Shown: positions 50,592 through 60,613, counted from the stretch's first letter. The stretch: 64,000 nucleotides of DNA from UBA9715 sp045614225 (GCA_045614225.1 JAZLCO010000048.1:75653-139652); one strand, 5' to 3'. Numbers and translations: made by a program. Notes: generated by a model from the sequence alone, not told the origin.

Positions 50592-51650
50592 CTAGCGCTT
50601 CTTCGCAGGTTTCTCGACTGGCGTAAGCGCCTCGGCTTCTTCACGCGAGCGCTCGATGATTGGAATATCGAAATGTTCACGTACCTTCTTTTCGATTTCG
50701 TCTCTCATGTCGGGATTCTCAGCGAGCGTTTGCTTTGCTGCTTCGCGACCTTGGCCAAGCCGTACCTCTCCGTATGTGTACCAGGCGCCGCTCTTCTTCG
50801 CTATGCCGGCTTCAACTGCCATATCGATAATGCATCCTTCTTTTGAAATGCCCTGACCGTACATGAGATCGAATTCCGCCTGCCTGAACGGAGGTGCAAC
50901 TTTGTTCTTGACAACTTTCGCCCTCACGCGGTTGCCGACTACTTCGCCGTTTTGCTTGATTGAATCGATGCGGCGAATATCGATGCGGACAGTCGAGAAG
51001 AATTTGAGTGCGCGACCACCGGTGGTTGTCTCGGGATTACCGAACATGACACCGATTTTCTCACGGAGTTGGTTGATGAAGATGCAGGTCGTGTTTGATT
51101 TGGCCAAAGAGCCGGCAAGCTTGCGCAGCGCTTGGGACATGAGACGAGCTTGCAAGCCCACCGTCGTGTCGCCCATCTCACCTTCGATCTCGGCTTTTGG
51201 AACGAGGGCTGCAACAGAGTCGATGACGATGCAATCAATTGCACCCGAACGGACGAGCATGTCGCAAATCTCAAGAGCCTGCTCGCCGAAATCAGGTTGG
51301 GAAATGAGCACTTCGTCAATGTCGACACCCAAGCGGGCGGCATACACTGGATCAAGAGCATGCTCGGCATCTATGAATGCAACGATTCCACCAAGCGCCT
51401 GAGACTCGGCAAGAATCTGTAGGGCTAGAGTCGTCTTGCCACTTGACTCGGGACCGTATATCTCGATGATGCGACCGCGGGGAACGCCTCCGATGCCAAG
51501 AGCCGCATCAAGCGCAAGTGAACCAGTTGGGATGGCCTCGACGGTGAGGTCTTTGCCGCTATCTCCAAATTTCATAATCGAGCCTTTACCGAATTTGGAC
51601 TCGATTTGATCGGTGGTCATCTTCAGGATTGTTGTTTTTTCTTCGTTCAT
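50592..51650 (-). CDS. recA: recombinase RecA
   Basis: A 352-residue RecA. The Walker A is GPESSGKTTLALQ (about residues 65-77), and the LxxHxxD region and ATP-cap are intact (YAARLGVDIDEVLISQPDFGEQALEICDMLV). L1/L2 loops and the acidic/basic C-terminus are present at normal length. The start at 51650 has AGAAGG upstream. The promoter (TTGACA-17-AATAAT) is overlaid by two LexA boxes. recX follows. Confidence 0.97.
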   Translation of the reverse strand: MNEEKTTILKMTTDQIESKFGKGSIMKFGDSGKDLTVEAIPTGSLALDAALGIGGVPRGRIIEIYGPESSGKTTLALQILAESQALGGIVAFIDAEHALDPVYAARLGVDIDEVLISQPDFGEQALEICDMLVRSGAIDCIVIDSVAALVPKAEIEGEMGDTTVGLQARLMSQALRKLAGSLAKSNTTCIFINQLREKIGVMFGNPETTTGGRALKFFSTVRIDIRRIDSIKQNGEVVGNRVRAKVVKNKVAPPFRQAEFDLMYGQGISKEGCIIDMAVEAGIAKKSGAWYTYGEVRLGQGREAAKQTLAENPDMRDEIEKKVREHFDIPIIERSREEAEALTPVEKPAKKR

Positions 51651-51681
51651 GGCACCTTCTCTTCCGAATTCCGACAAATAC

Positions 51682-51710
51682 ATTATTGACGAACAGATGT
51701 TTGTTGTCAA
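51682..51710 (-). promoter_or_regulatory. SOS promoter of recA
   Basis: On the minus strand a perfect TTGACA (51705-51710) and AATAAT (51682-51687) are exactly 17 bp apart. One LexA box sits in the spacer and another overlaps the -35. Confidence 0.82.
51691..51702. promoter_or_regulatory. LexA box in the recA spacer
   Basis: GAACAGATGTTT: one mismatch to GAAC-N4-GTTC, located between -10 and -35. Confidence 0.75.
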
Positions 51711-51720
51711 ACCTTTGTTC
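51709..51720. promoter_or_regulatory. LexA box at the recA -35
   Basis: AAACCTTTGTTC: one mismatch to GAAC-N4-GTTC. Eleven of its twelve bases are identical to LexA box 1 upstream of lexA. Confidence 0.75.
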
Positions 51721-51789
51721 GCTTACTTGCCATATTCTTGTGCATTGTTCCATTCGCGCAACCGTCAAAACACCGCGAAATGGTCGATC

Positions 51790-51828
51790 CCGAACGAAAC
51801 GCCCATGCAGCAAACCTGTATGGGCGTT
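51790..51828 (-). terminator. terminator of the rimO / pgsA-cinA unit
   Basis: AACGCCCAT (51798-51806) pairs with ATGGGCGTT (51820-51828). On the minus strand TTTCGTTCG follows. It isolates the recA promoter from the upstream operon. Confidence 0.75.
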
Positions 51829-51864
51829 CTCTTGGGATTCTGAGATTGTTCGTTTGAAAACCTT

Positions 51865-53016
51865 CTAGGATTCAGCTTGAATTGTTTCGAGAATCGCATC
51901 AAATGCAGCGGAAACCGTCTGAACACGCACTTCCTGGCGTGATCCCTCGAACATGAACATATGAGCTTTCAAGCACTTTTCTGTGGAAACACCCATCCAG
52001 ACTGTTCCAACCGGCTTGCCAGGTTCTTCACCGCCTGGCCCCGCAATTCCTGTCACGGAAACTGCAATGTCGGTATTGAGGGCTTTACGAGCACCTTCGG
52101 CCATTTGCAAAGCGCACTTCTCGCTCACTGCGCCATCTGAATCAAGAACGTCTTCCCCCACTCCGAGCAATCCTTGCTTCACTTCGTTGACATAACTCAC
52201 AACCGAACCCTTGTACACTGTCGACGAACCTGGCACAGATGTAATGCACGACCCGATCAAACCACCGGTCAGACTTTCAGCTGTGGCAAGAGTCCACCCG
52301 CACTCTTCGAGCTTGCCGACAACTTCGATGGCGTAGTCCTCAGCATCGGCGATAGTCTCCACGAGCCGTTCCTTCTCGGAATCAGACTTGACCAAACCGA
52401 TGACCACACGAGCCTTGTAAAGGTAGTCGATAAGCGATGCGATCGTCAGCACGATCGCGACTATCATGACAATCCAGCTGAACAGCCAAAGCGGGTCGGC
52501 CATAGCCTGGCTTATTGGAATATCCGCATGCGAATCCTTGATTGTGAACAGCACGATCGCAATCATCTGCGACACGGTCTTCGACTTTCCAAGCCAACTC
52601 GCAGCTATGACAACGCCTTTTGTGGCTGCCATCATGCGAACGCCGGAAACGATGAACTCACGTGCCAAGATTATGAGAACGACCCAAGTCGGCAATGCGT
52701 CAAGCTCGACAAGCGCAATCAGAGCGGCGGTGACGAGAATCTTGTCCGCAAGGGGGTCCATGAACTTGCCGAAATCGGTGACCTGATCGTATTTGCGCGC
52801 AAGGAACCCATCGAGCCAATCCGTACCTGAAATCAGCACGAATATGGCAGCAGCGACTATCCGTTTCCATTGATCACCAAAATCTGGGAGGCCGAGCCAT
52901 TCAGGCCATGGGCACAACAGTGCAGCGACGAACACCGGCACGAGAAGAATTCTCGTGATCGTTATCACGTTAGACGGAGTCCAGATTGTCTCGTTATTTT
53001 TCTGGACATCGCTCAT
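51865..53016 (-). CDS. pgsA: PgsA-CinA fusion: CDP-diacylglycerol-glycerol-3-phosphate phosphatidyltransferase with C-terminal nicotinamide-nucleotide amidase-type domain
   Basis: A 383-residue fused protein. Residues 12-205 are PgsA: membrane helices and the complete signature Asp69, Gly70, Ala73, Arg74, Gly83, Asp87, Asp91. It makes phosphatidylglycerol phosphate. After a charged linker (about 208-225) comes a CinA C-terminal (PncC-like) domain, with TAESLTGGLIGSCITSVPGSS and SVTGIAGPGGEEPGKPVGTVW. This domain deamidates NMN in the NAD salvage route. pgsA and cinA are separate neighbours of recA in many bacteria; here one frame carries both. The start overlaps the rimO stop by 4 bp. Confidence 0.92.
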   Translation of the reverse strand: MSDVQKNNETIWTPSNVITITRILLVPVFVAALLCPWPEWLGLPDFGDQWKRIVAAAIFVLISGTDWLDGFLARKYDQVTDFGKFMDPLADKILVTAALIALVELDALPTWVVLIILAREFIVSGVRMMAATKGVVIAASWLGKSKTVSQMIAIVLFTIKDSHADIPISQAMADPLWLFSWIVMIVAIVLTIASLIDYLYKARVVIGLVKSDSEKERLVETIADAEDYAIEVVGKLEECGWTLATAESLTGGLIGSCITSVPGSSTVYKGSVVSYVNEVKQGLLGVGEDVLDSDGAVSEKCALQMAEGARKALNTDIAVSVTGIAGPGGEEPGKPVGTVWMGVSTEKCLKAHMFMFEGSRQEVRVQTVSAAFDAILETIQAES

Positions 53017-54338
53017 CGGACAATGGAACCTTCCATCTCATAGAGCAATACATCGTCAATGACGACCCGTACTATCTCTCCAACCTGGCAATCATGAACG
53101 TAGGTGACTCCGTCGACATCTGGAGCTTGGCACATGGCGCGCCCAAATAGCTGCCCATCTTCTTCTACGCCACAAACAAGGACGTCCATCTCTTGACCAA
53201 GTCGACCCGCAATACGCGGTGCACAAACATCGTCTGCAAGATCGCGAAGACGCTGGGTTCGAGCGAGCTTCTCGTCCTCGTCGATTTGACCATCGAGCTT
53301 ATAGGCGCGCGTCCCCTCTTCACGAGAATATGCAAACACCCCGATGTAATCGAGATCAGCATCTTCGATAAACTCGCAGAGCTCTTCGAATTGCTCGTCT
53401 GATTCTCCAGGATATCCAGCAATAAGCGTTGTCCTGAGCGTCGCTTCGGGTATCCGTTGCCTAATCTTTTCAATCAGGGCAAGGAATTCATCCCCGTCAC
53501 CCTTACGATTCATCGATCGCAGGATTTCCCTGTTCGAATGCTGCAGTGGGATATCGAAATAACTGCAGATATTGTCATGTGTCGCAACGACTTCGATCAA
53601 TCCGTCTGTTACGCCCTCCGGTTGAATGTACATGACCCTGAACCACGTTTCAGGAAATTGTTCAGCAAGGTTTCCCATGAGGTTCGCAAGCGTCGACGGC
53701 TCTGCAAAATCTTGGCCCCAACGACCTGTGTCCTGAGCTATAAGGACGATTTCACGCGCACCCGCTTCAACGAGGCCACGTACTTCAGCAGTAATTTCGT
53801 CCTCAGGGAACGAATGGTAACGGCCACGAATGTATGGAATTGTGCAGTACGCGCAGAAACGATCGCACCCGTCGGAGATTTTCACGTAGGCCGACAAGCC
53901 AGAACGCTTGAGCTTATAGCCAGGGATATCGAGCGATGAATGATCGTCGCGTTCGATGTCGAGCACATCGTCGACGATGGTGACAATCGAGTCTTCCTTA
54001 GAGCACGGCACGAAACACGAAGCTTCGGTCAGCTCGTCAGCAAGGTCGTCACCATAACGCGCAGGCATGCAACCTGCAACCACGAGATGCGCAGACCCAG
54101 ATGAGATCGAATCGTAACCGGCAACCTCAAGAATCGCATCGATGCTTTCTTCGGTTGCTGCTTGAATGAACGTGCAAGTATTGACAATGACTACGTCTGC
54201 AGTCTCTGGATCGTCGACAACTTCGTAGCCTGCTTCGACAAGTCGGGCGGCCATGTGCTCCGAATCTACTTCGTTCTTGGCGCATCCCATCGTGACGAAC
54301 GAAACGGTTCTTCCAGCTGTTCTTGATATATCGAGCAC
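53013..54338 (-). CDS. rimO: ribosomal protein S12 methylthiotransferase
   Basis: A 441-residue MiaB/RimO-family enzyme. N-terminal cluster cysteines lie in VTMGCAKNEVDSE, NTCTFIQAA and VVAGCMPARY. The radical-SAM motif is CDRFCAYC with TIPYIRG after it, and a C-terminal TRAM domain follows. The MGCAKNxVDSE start and FIQAA features mark it as RimO rather than MiaB. It methylthiolates Asp in S12. It starts with GTG at 54338 behind AGGGG, 9 bp after yajQ. Confidence 0.95.
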   Translation of the reverse strand: MLDISRTAGRTVSFVTMGCAKNEVDSEHMAARLVEAGYEVVDDPETADVVIVNTCTFIQAATEESIDAILEVAGYDSISSGSAHLVVAGCMPARYGDDLADELTEASCFVPCSKEDSIVTIVDDVLDIERDDHSSLDIPGYKLKRSGLSAYVKISDGCDRFCAYCTIPYIRGRYHSFPEDEITAEVRGLVEAGAREIVLIAQDTGRWGQDFAEPSTLANLMGNLAEQFPETWFRVMYIQPEGVTDGLIEVVATHDNICSYFDIPLQHSNREILRSMNRKGDGDEFLALIEKIRQRIPEATLRTTLIAGYPGESDEQFEELCEFIEDADLDYIGVFAYSREEGTRAYKLDGQIDEDEKLARTQRLRDLADDVCAPRIAGRLGQEMDVLVCGVEEDGQLFGRAMCQAPDVDGVTYVHDCQVGEIVRVVIDDVLLYEMEGSIVR

Positions 54339-54347
54339 GAACTGCCC

Positions 54348-54845
54348 CTAGCGGTAGTTGATGTACTGAAGCGGCTGCCCGTAATCCTGGTCTTTCAGGA
54401 ACGCGATAACCTCTTGGAGCGTGTCACGCGAAGCCGAGCTCACACGCAGATGATCGCCTTCGATTTGCACCTTCGCCTTGAGCTTCAGGCCCTTGATGTC
54501 CTTGTTGATCTTTCCAGCCGTATCGCGGTCGATACCTTCGACGATATCGGCCGTCTTCGTAACAGACTGACCTGCAGAAGCCTGGGCATCTCCCCATTTG
54601 ATAGCCGCAAGGTCGACCTTGCGACGCACAAACTTCGATGAGAGCACATCGACAACTTGACCTGCGACGAAATCGCTCGGCGCTTTGATCGTAATCTTCT
54701 TTGCCTGCTTGTCGAGTGCTACCGTCGCACCCGAATCCTTGAGGTCGTACCTTTGGCTGAGCTCCTTTTTCGCCTGTTGAAACGCATTATCTACTTCTTG
54801 CATGTCAATTTGCGAAACGACATCGAAGCTTGATTCTTTGGCCAT
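54348..54845 (-). CDS. yajQ: YajQ family nucleotide-binding protein
   Basis: A 165-residue protein, the usual YajQ/UPF0234 length, starting SSFDVVSQIDMQEVDNAF and ending DYGQPLQYINYR. It contains the QRYDLKDS and GDHLRVSSASRDTLQEVI blocks. Members have two ferredoxin-like folds and bind nucleic acids or cyclic-di-GMP; the cellular role is uncertain. GAGAGGGG precedes the ATG. It lies between a RodZ-like gene and rimO in one leftward run. Confidence 0.95.
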   Translation of the reverse strand: MAKESSFDVVSQIDMQEVDNAFQQAKKELSQRYDLKDSGATVALDKQAKKITIKAPSDFVAGQVVDVLSSKFVRRKVDLAAIKWGDAQASAGQSVTKTADIVEGIDRDTAGKINKDIKGLKLKAKVQIEGDHLRVSSASRDTLQEVIAFLKDQDYGQPLQYINYR

Positions 54846-54868
54846 GTTGAGACCCCTCTCGTTATTTC

Positions 54869-56146
54869 TTATCCAGCAGCTGACGAACTTGCCGAGGCGG
54901 ACTCGGCAGAAGCCGACTCCTCAGCATCCGGCGACTCGTCGCTCGCATTGCTTGCGGACGCCACTGCCGCCGAGCGCTGTTCGCTCTTGGACGGATGCGC
55001 TTGACGCCACTGCTCTAGTATCGCAGGAAAATCTACCGTATATGCATACATACCCCCGCGATCATTGTCGATGGACATCGTAATCGGTGAACCGTCGACG
55101 CTGATTGAAATGGTATCGGGGCTCCACGTTGTAATCGTCCACGTACCCGTGACCTCGAGCGTCTTCTCGGTTGGGCCAGTCAGCATTTCTGGTTGCGCGT
55201 CGCCGTCATCCAAATAAGTCTCGATGTAACAGTCGTCACCGGATTTCACCGAATACACGACTCGAGCGCTCGTCGGAGCCACTTCGACGACCGCAGCTTC
55301 CTCTTCCTCTTCTTCCTCAGATTTCGTCGTATCGTTAATACCCGAAACAGGCAGCTGCGATACGTCGCTCTCATCTTGCTGCGAGCCACGCCCAAGCAGA
55401 GTGAACGCCACAACGGCAACTATCGCCACAACGATTATGGCAATGATTATGAGCACGAGCCGTGACTGGAGGAAGCTCGGAACGCGCGATGCTTTGTATT
55501 CCATCGGCGTTTGCCCGACGTGGATATCGCGATTACCACGGCGCGGTGTCTGGGAAAGGTATCCATACCCAGTCTCAGAGTAACCGGAATGGTGGCTCAT
55601 GAAATCGCGCTCCGAGCGATCCGGCCGCTCACGGCGTTCACGCGTGATGCCGTAGTCGTCGCGTGAGAACTCGGTCCGATCGTCATAGAGATCGCGCGTG
55701 AGAAACGAATTCACGGCCCCTTCGCTTGTATGCCGATATGATGCACCGCGTGACTGCGATTGCGACCTCGTCCGAGACCTCGAATCGGAAGAAGCGTCCC
55801 AATCGTCGTAGCGCATCGCACGATTGCGTGCGCGCGAACGTCGAGGCTCTCGTTCCATGTTAAACCCACTCGACGGTGCGTGCCCACGCGCTCGCTCGAC
55901 TTGGTTTGCATACACCTCATCAAGGTACATGTTCACGATTTCAGTTGGATTTAGCCCGAGCAGGCGCGCATAGGCATTCACCATGTTGCGCGTATACCCG
56001 CGCGGCGGCATCGCATCGAAGTCGCCTGCTTCAATTGCTCGCAGAATATCAGGGCGTATCCTGAGTCGACGCGCTACCGTGTCGAGCTCATAACCTTTGC
56101 GCTCTCGAGTTTCACGAAGTACCTTGCCAGATGTCATCTGTGCCAC
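54869..56146 (-). CDS. RodZ-like membrane protein with cytoplasmic HTH domain
   Basis: A 425-residue protein with an N-terminal HTH_25-type helix-turn-helix (about 8-75), an Arg/Ser-rich disordered cytoplasmic linker (90-225), a single membrane helix (229-251) and an extracellular beta domain (about 290-385, DUF4115-like). The C-terminal tail is Ala/Ser/Glu-rich. This is the RodZ layout, linking cytoskeleton to wall synthesis in rods, but no mreB is in the window. It starts with GTG at 56146 behind AAGGAG. Located directly after ftsK. Confidence 0.85.
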   Translation of the reverse strand: MAQMTSGKVLRETRERKGYELDTVARRLRIRPDILRAIEAGDFDAMPPRGYTRNMVNAYARLLGLNPTEIVNMYLDEVYANQVERARGHAPSSGFNMEREPRRSRARNRAMRYDDWDASSDSRSRTRSQSQSRGASYRHTSEGAVNSFLTRDLYDDRTEFSRDDYGITRERRERPDRSERDFMSHHSGYSETGYGYLSQTPRRGNRDIHVGQTPMEYKASRVPSFLQSRLVLIIIAIIVVAIVAVVAFTLLGRGSQQDESDVSQLPVSGINDTTKSEEEEEEEAAVVEVAPTSARVVYSVKSGDDCYIETYLDDGDAQPEMLTGPTEKTLEVTGTWTITTWSPDTISISVDGSPITMSIDNDRGGMYAYTVDFPAILEQWRQAHPSKSEQRSAAVASASNASDESPDAEESASAESASASSSAAG

Positions 56147-56164
56147 GATTGCTCCTTAAACTCA

Positions 56165-58597
56165 TCACTCGTCGTTGGCCTCGAACGCTTTGAGCGTTTC
56201 GAGCTCCATGGCATCGACGAGCACGTCACGCGGCTTGCTGCCGTTCGGCGGACCCACAATGCCCTTCTCTTCGAGCATATCCATTATACGGCCGGCTCTC
56301 GAATAGCCCACTTTGAGCTTACGCTGGATGTTCGACGTCGAGCCGAGCCCGCTTGCTACCACGATTTCGGCAGCTTCCCAAATGAGGGGATCGTCAGATG
56401 AAGAGCTTCCACCCGATCCGTCTGGCATGGTGTCGCCCATGCTTATCAAGTTCGTCTTCAGAATCTCGGAATGGTATTCGGGCTCGCCCTGTTCCTTGAC
56501 CGCTTCGACAACAGCAGTGATTTCCTCGGAGGAAACGAAGCAACCCTGGATACGAAGCGGTTTTGAATACTCAGGTTTCGAAAGCAGCATGTCACCGTTA
56601 CCGATGAGGCTTTCAGCACCTGAAACATCGAGGATGACGCGGCTATCGAGACCCGAAGCTACGTTAAAGGCTATTCGATTCGTGATGTTCGCCTTAATGA
56701 GGCCGGTGACCACATTTGCCGAAGGACGTTGTGTCGCGACAATCAAGTGAATGCCAGCAGCACGCGCCAACTGGGCAATGCGTGAAATCGAGAACTCGAC
56801 CTCCTTGCCAACGTTCATCATGAGGTCAGCAAGCTCGTCGATGATGATGACGATGTAAGGCAGCTCGGCCGTATCGTCCTCGCCAAGCGCACCCGAACGG
56901 GCTTTCTCGTTGTATTGGGAGATGTTGCGTGCGCCGACCTTCGAGAACACTTTGAGCCTTCGCTCCATCTCGGCAACGCCCCACGACAACGCACTTGCCG
57001 CTTCCTTGGGTTCCGTCACAACAGGTACGTATAGATGAGGAATGCCGTTGTAGGGCGTGAACTCGACGCGTTTGGGATCGATCATGATGAACCGCACCTG
57101 GGATGGGGTGGCTCTCATGAGCATCGACATGATCATGGAATTGATGCCGACTGATTTACCGGAACCGGTTGTGCCGCCGATGAGCAGGTGCGGCATTTTT
57201 GCGAGGTCGCAAATAATCGAGTTGCCCTCGACATCCTTTCCGATCGCCATCTCGAGCGGACCGCCATGCACATCTTTCAAGACGTCGCCGAGCAGAACGT
57301 TCTCTCGTTTGGCGTTCGGCACTTCGATGCCGACGAAATGCGTTCCGGGAATCGGGGCGAAAATACGCACACCAGGAGCAGCCAAAGCAAGCGCAATGTC
57401 ATCGTTGAGCGCAATGAGCCTGCTCACACGAACGCCAGGAGGAAGGTCGACTTCGAACAGCGTGACCGTAGGACCGGCGATCCAATCAACCACTGTAGCC
57501 ATGATTCCGAAATCTTCCATGGTCTGCTGAAGGCTCGCCGCCGTTTCCTCAAGCTCACCCTCAGCGGCTTTAGTGCGACGTTGCGCCTTGCCTACGCGGA
57601 GCAGTTCCATCTTCGGCAGCTCGAATCCTTCATCAGGCAAAGCTGCCAACGGGGCTTCTTCGACACTCTGCGAAGAATCGATTTGCTTGGCGTTTTCGTC
57701 TTCCTGAGTTTTGTTGCGCTTGCCGAGCTTGCGCGTAAGCGGTTGGGTTTCGCCAGCCTGCGCATCTTCAGGAGAGAGCCTTCCCGAATTTCCAGAGCGG
57801 GACGTGCGCTGGTACTCGCCTGAATTGCGACTGGGAATCATCTCGGTTTGAGCCGAATCGCTCACAACAGCACGTCGCGAAGCTCTTTGTGGAGTAGCCT
57901 GAACATATGGCTCGTCAGGAGCAACGCCGTACTCCTCTTCTTCGCGGCGCTCGGCTTCTTCACGCTTGGCATTCACGACATCGATGAGCTTGCGAAGCGA
58001 GAAACCTATGACCACAAAGCCGATTGCGGCCATGCCGATGGCCAAGATCACCGATACGGGCAATCCGAGCAAAGTGAGGCCAAGATAAGCAGGGCCAGCT
58101 CCGATGTAGCCACCCCGATAGACGATATGGTCGTCAGAAAAGATAGCAGCAACACCGTTCTGAACGCTGAGCGCCTCGGGAGTGAACAACGCAAACAGAA
58201 TGAGCACCGCAAAGAATATGAGTGCAAGGCCGATGATGACGCGTGTTGGCACGCGCTCGGATTCGAATTGAGCGACGAACGTGCCCGCAACGATGACAAG
58301 CAGAACGGGCAATAGATAGGCGCCTATTCCAAGCAGACGCCTGATCCAAAGCGAGAGGAACGACGTTACGACGGCATTTGTCGGCCAAGCGACGATGAGC
58401 ACAAGCGCTATGGCAACGACCACGCAGATGATGCCGACGATGTTTCGATGAGCCGTATCATCGAGCAGCGGCTGCCGAGCAGCTGCTTGCTGTTTCGTTG
58501 GTTGCTTCCTACCGCTTTTCTGCGCAGGCGAAGCAGCTCGCTTGCGAGACTGCGAGTTCGTAGACTTCGACTTACCTTTGGATGACGACTTAGCCAC
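56165..58597 (-). CDS. ftsK: DNA translocase FtsK/SpoIIIE
   Basis: An 810-residue translocase. The basic N-terminus is followed by about four helices (50-205), a charged linker and the motor. The motor has Walker A GGTTGSGKSVGIN, Walker B YIVIIIDELADLMM and the TQRPSANVVTGLIKANI segment. The C-terminal gamma winged helix ends with QRKLKVGYSRAGRIMDMLEEKGIVGP. It moves chromosome termini through the septum toward dif. It starts with GTG behind GAGGAG. Confidence 0.96.
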   Translation of the reverse strand: MAKSSSKGKSKSTNSQSRKRAASPAQKSGRKQPTKQQAAARQPLLDDTAHRNIVGIICVVVAIALVLIVAWPTNAVVTSFLSLWIRRLLGIGAYLLPVLLVIVAGTFVAQFESERVPTRVIIGLALIFFAVLILFALFTPEALSVQNGVAAIFSDDHIVYRGGYIGAGPAYLGLTLLGLPVSVILAIGMAAIGFVVIGFSLRKLIDVVNAKREEAERREEEEYGVAPDEPYVQATPQRASRRAVVSDSAQTEMIPSRNSGEYQRTSRSGNSGRLSPEDAQAGETQPLTRKLGKRNKTQEDENAKQIDSSQSVEEAPLAALPDEGFELPKMELLRVGKAQRRTKAAEGELEETAASLQQTMEDFGIMATVVDWIAGPTVTLFEVDLPPGVRVSRLIALNDDIALALAAPGVRIFAPIPGTHFVGIEVPNAKRENVLLGDVLKDVHGGPLEMAIGKDVEGNSIICDLAKMPHLLIGGTTGSGKSVGINSMIMSMLMRATPSQVRFIMIDPKRVEFTPYNGIPHLYVPVVTEPKEAASALSWGVAEMERRLKVFSKVGARNISQYNEKARSGALGEDDTAELPYIVIIIDELADLMMNVGKEVEFSISRIAQLARAAGIHLIVATQRPSANVVTGLIKANITNRIAFNVASGLDSRVILDVSGAESLIGNGDMLLSKPEYSKPLRIQGCFVSSEEITAVVEAVKEQGEPEYHSEILKTNLISMGDTMPDGSGGSSSSDDPLIWEAAEIVVASGLGSTSNIQRKLKVGYSRAGRIMDMLEEKGIVGPPNGSKPRDVLVDAMELETLKAFEANDE

Positions 58598-58684
58598 GAA
58601 TGGCTCCTCAATGCTGCGTTTACGGTTCGTTTTAACTGGTTAATTATATACGAAAACCAAGTCAGAGGGGTATTTCGCCATTAT

Positions 58685-60583
58685 TTAAACCGACAAGATG
58701 CTCGCCACCGCCATCGGCCGTTGTTTGGTGCGTTCCCAAAGGAGATTGAGAAGCGCATCGCGGCCTATTTTCTTGAGTTCCTTCTCGGTTGCGCCCTTTG
58801 CAAGCTGTCGTTTCAAAGCGTTCTCGACCGCTTCCTGCGCCTCGTAAACTACGTAATAGTCATCGCCACCCGTGATGCCGTGCATCTCAATCGCGACTTC
58901 GCCTACGAGCTCCCTGTGCTTGAAGTCTATTGCTGCCGCGAGTGTTGCGAAACCTTGCGCACCGAGCGTGACGCGCTCATCGAGCACGTCCTGAGACGTA
59001 TCGCCAACCGAAAGGCCATCCACGAACACAACACCGCTCTGGACGGTCTCTCCCCTCTTCACGCCATCTGGCCCGAGCACGAGGCTTTCACCGTTTTCGC
59101 AAATGAAAACATTCTCTTCGGGAACACCTGTGGCTTCGGCAAGCTTTGCATGTGCACGCAGATGCGTCGATTCGCCATGCACCGGCATGAACGAACGGGG
59201 CTGCGCGATTGAGAGAACGAGCTTCAACTCTTCGGCTCCCGCATGGCCCGACACATGAACCATCGCACGGTTCTTGTCGTAGACGTCTGCGCCGATCTTC
59301 GAGAGCATGTTCACTACGCGCGTGACCTTCTTCTCGTTGCCAGGAACCGGCGTTGCCGAGATGATCACCGTGTCGCCTTCGTCGATCTCGATCGTCTTGT
59401 GCAGGCCACCAGCAATGCGCGAAAGCGCCGAGAGAGGCTCTCCTTGGCTACCTGTGCACATGACGACGATCTTCTCAGGCGGAATGCCCTTGAGCTCGTA
59501 AGCGTCGACCAAATCTTTGTCGTCGATGTTCAGATAACCGAGCTGACGCGCAATGTCAGTGTTCTGAATCATGGAACGGCCGGTCACGACCACCTTTCTC
59601 CCATTCGCAACAGCTGCATCGCAAATCTGCTGCATGCGATGGATGTGACTGGCGAAGGAAGCAATGATGACGCGACCTTCCGCTTGCTTGATGATGCTCT
59701 CGAGACTCTTACCAACTTCGCGCTCTGACGGGGTGAACGAGCTCTTCATCGCGTTGGTCGAGTCGGACATCATGAGATCGACGCCTTCTTGGCCAAAACG
59801 AGCAAGAGCGCCGAAATCGGTGATGACTCCATCGATCGGCGTCTGGTCGAGCTTGAAGTCGCCCGTGTGCAGCACGTTTCCAGCTGGGCAGCGGAAGAAA
59901 ATGCCGACCGAACCAGGAATCGAATGATTGACCGCAAAGAACTCGGCCTCGAAGCACCCAAGCTTGATGACATCGCCAGGTTTGATTTCTATGAGCTGAG
60001 CGTTCTTGATCTTATGTTCCTTGAACTTGCCCTCAATGAGACCAAGCGTCATCTTCGTGCCATAAATCGGCACGGGCATGTCCAGATCCTTGTAGAGATA
60101 GGGCAAACTGCCCGTATGGTCCTCATGGCCGTGCGTGATGACGATGCCACGCAGCTTGTCTGCATGCTCGAGCACATACGTGTAATCGGGCAAAATGAGG
60201 TCGATGCCAGGATGATCGTCATCTGGGAACATGAGACCCGCATCGTCGAGCACCATGTCGTTGCCGCACTCGAACACAGTCATGTTCTTGCCGATGGCAT
60301 CAAGGCCGCCTAACGGGATTACTTTAAGCTCGGCATCAACCGTCTGCTGCTTATTGGAAGCTGATCCCCGTTTGCGCTTGCTTTTCTGCGGCTCCTGCTT
60401 CCTTGACTGGTCACGCGTAAGAGAAGGACGCTCCTTCTCGATTTTCACGTACTTGATGGAACGCGTCTGCTTACCACTCTTTTGGTTTTGCGCCTTCTGC
60501 GCACTATCTTGAGACGTTGGGTCATTGACCGCAACGTTACCATGACGCCTCCTGGGCGTCCTGGCCTCGTTTGCTTCTGTCAT
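58685..60583 (-). CDS. rnj: ribonuclease J
   Basis: A 632-residue 5'-3' exo/endoribonuclease of the metallo-beta-lactamase/beta-CASP class. About 80 basic low-complexity residues come first. The core follows: ITHGHEDHTGSLPYL (metal site), AVNHSIPGSVG, HTGDFKLDQTP, SDSTNAM, and the beta-CASP region with GRSMIQNTD, CTGSQGEP and HVSGHAG. The C-terminal domain is about 85 residues. The long N-terminal extension resembles the actinobacterial form. CGGAGT precedes the ATG. Confidence 0.95.
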   Translation of the reverse strand: MTEANEARTPRRRHGNVAVNDPTSQDSAQKAQNQKSGKQTRSIKYVKIEKERPSLTRDQSRKQEPQKSKRKRGSASNKQQTVDAELKVIPLGGLDAIGKNMTVFECGNDMVLDDAGLMFPDDDHPGIDLILPDYTYVLEHADKLRGIVITHGHEDHTGSLPYLYKDLDMPVPIYGTKMTLGLIEGKFKEHKIKNAQLIEIKPGDVIKLGCFEAEFFAVNHSIPGSVGIFFRCPAGNVLHTGDFKLDQTPIDGVITDFGALARFGQEGVDLMMSDSTNAMKSSFTPSEREVGKSLESIIKQAEGRVIIASFASHIHRMQQICDAAVANGRKVVVTGRSMIQNTDIARQLGYLNIDDKDLVDAYELKGIPPEKIVVMCTGSQGEPLSALSRIAGGLHKTIEIDEGDTVIISATPVPGNEKKVTRVVNMLSKIGADVYDKNRAMVHVSGHAGAEELKLVLSIAQPRSFMPVHGESTHLRAHAKLAEATGVPEENVFICENGESLVLGPDGVKRGETVQSGVVFVDGLSVGDTSQDVLDERVTLGAQGFATLAAAIDFKHRELVGEVAIEMHGITGGDDYYVVYEAQEAVENALKRQLAKGATEKELKKIGRDALLNLLWERTKQRPMAVASILSV

Positions 60584-60613
60584 AGTACTCCGTTTCTTTC
60601 TGCAAACACTATG

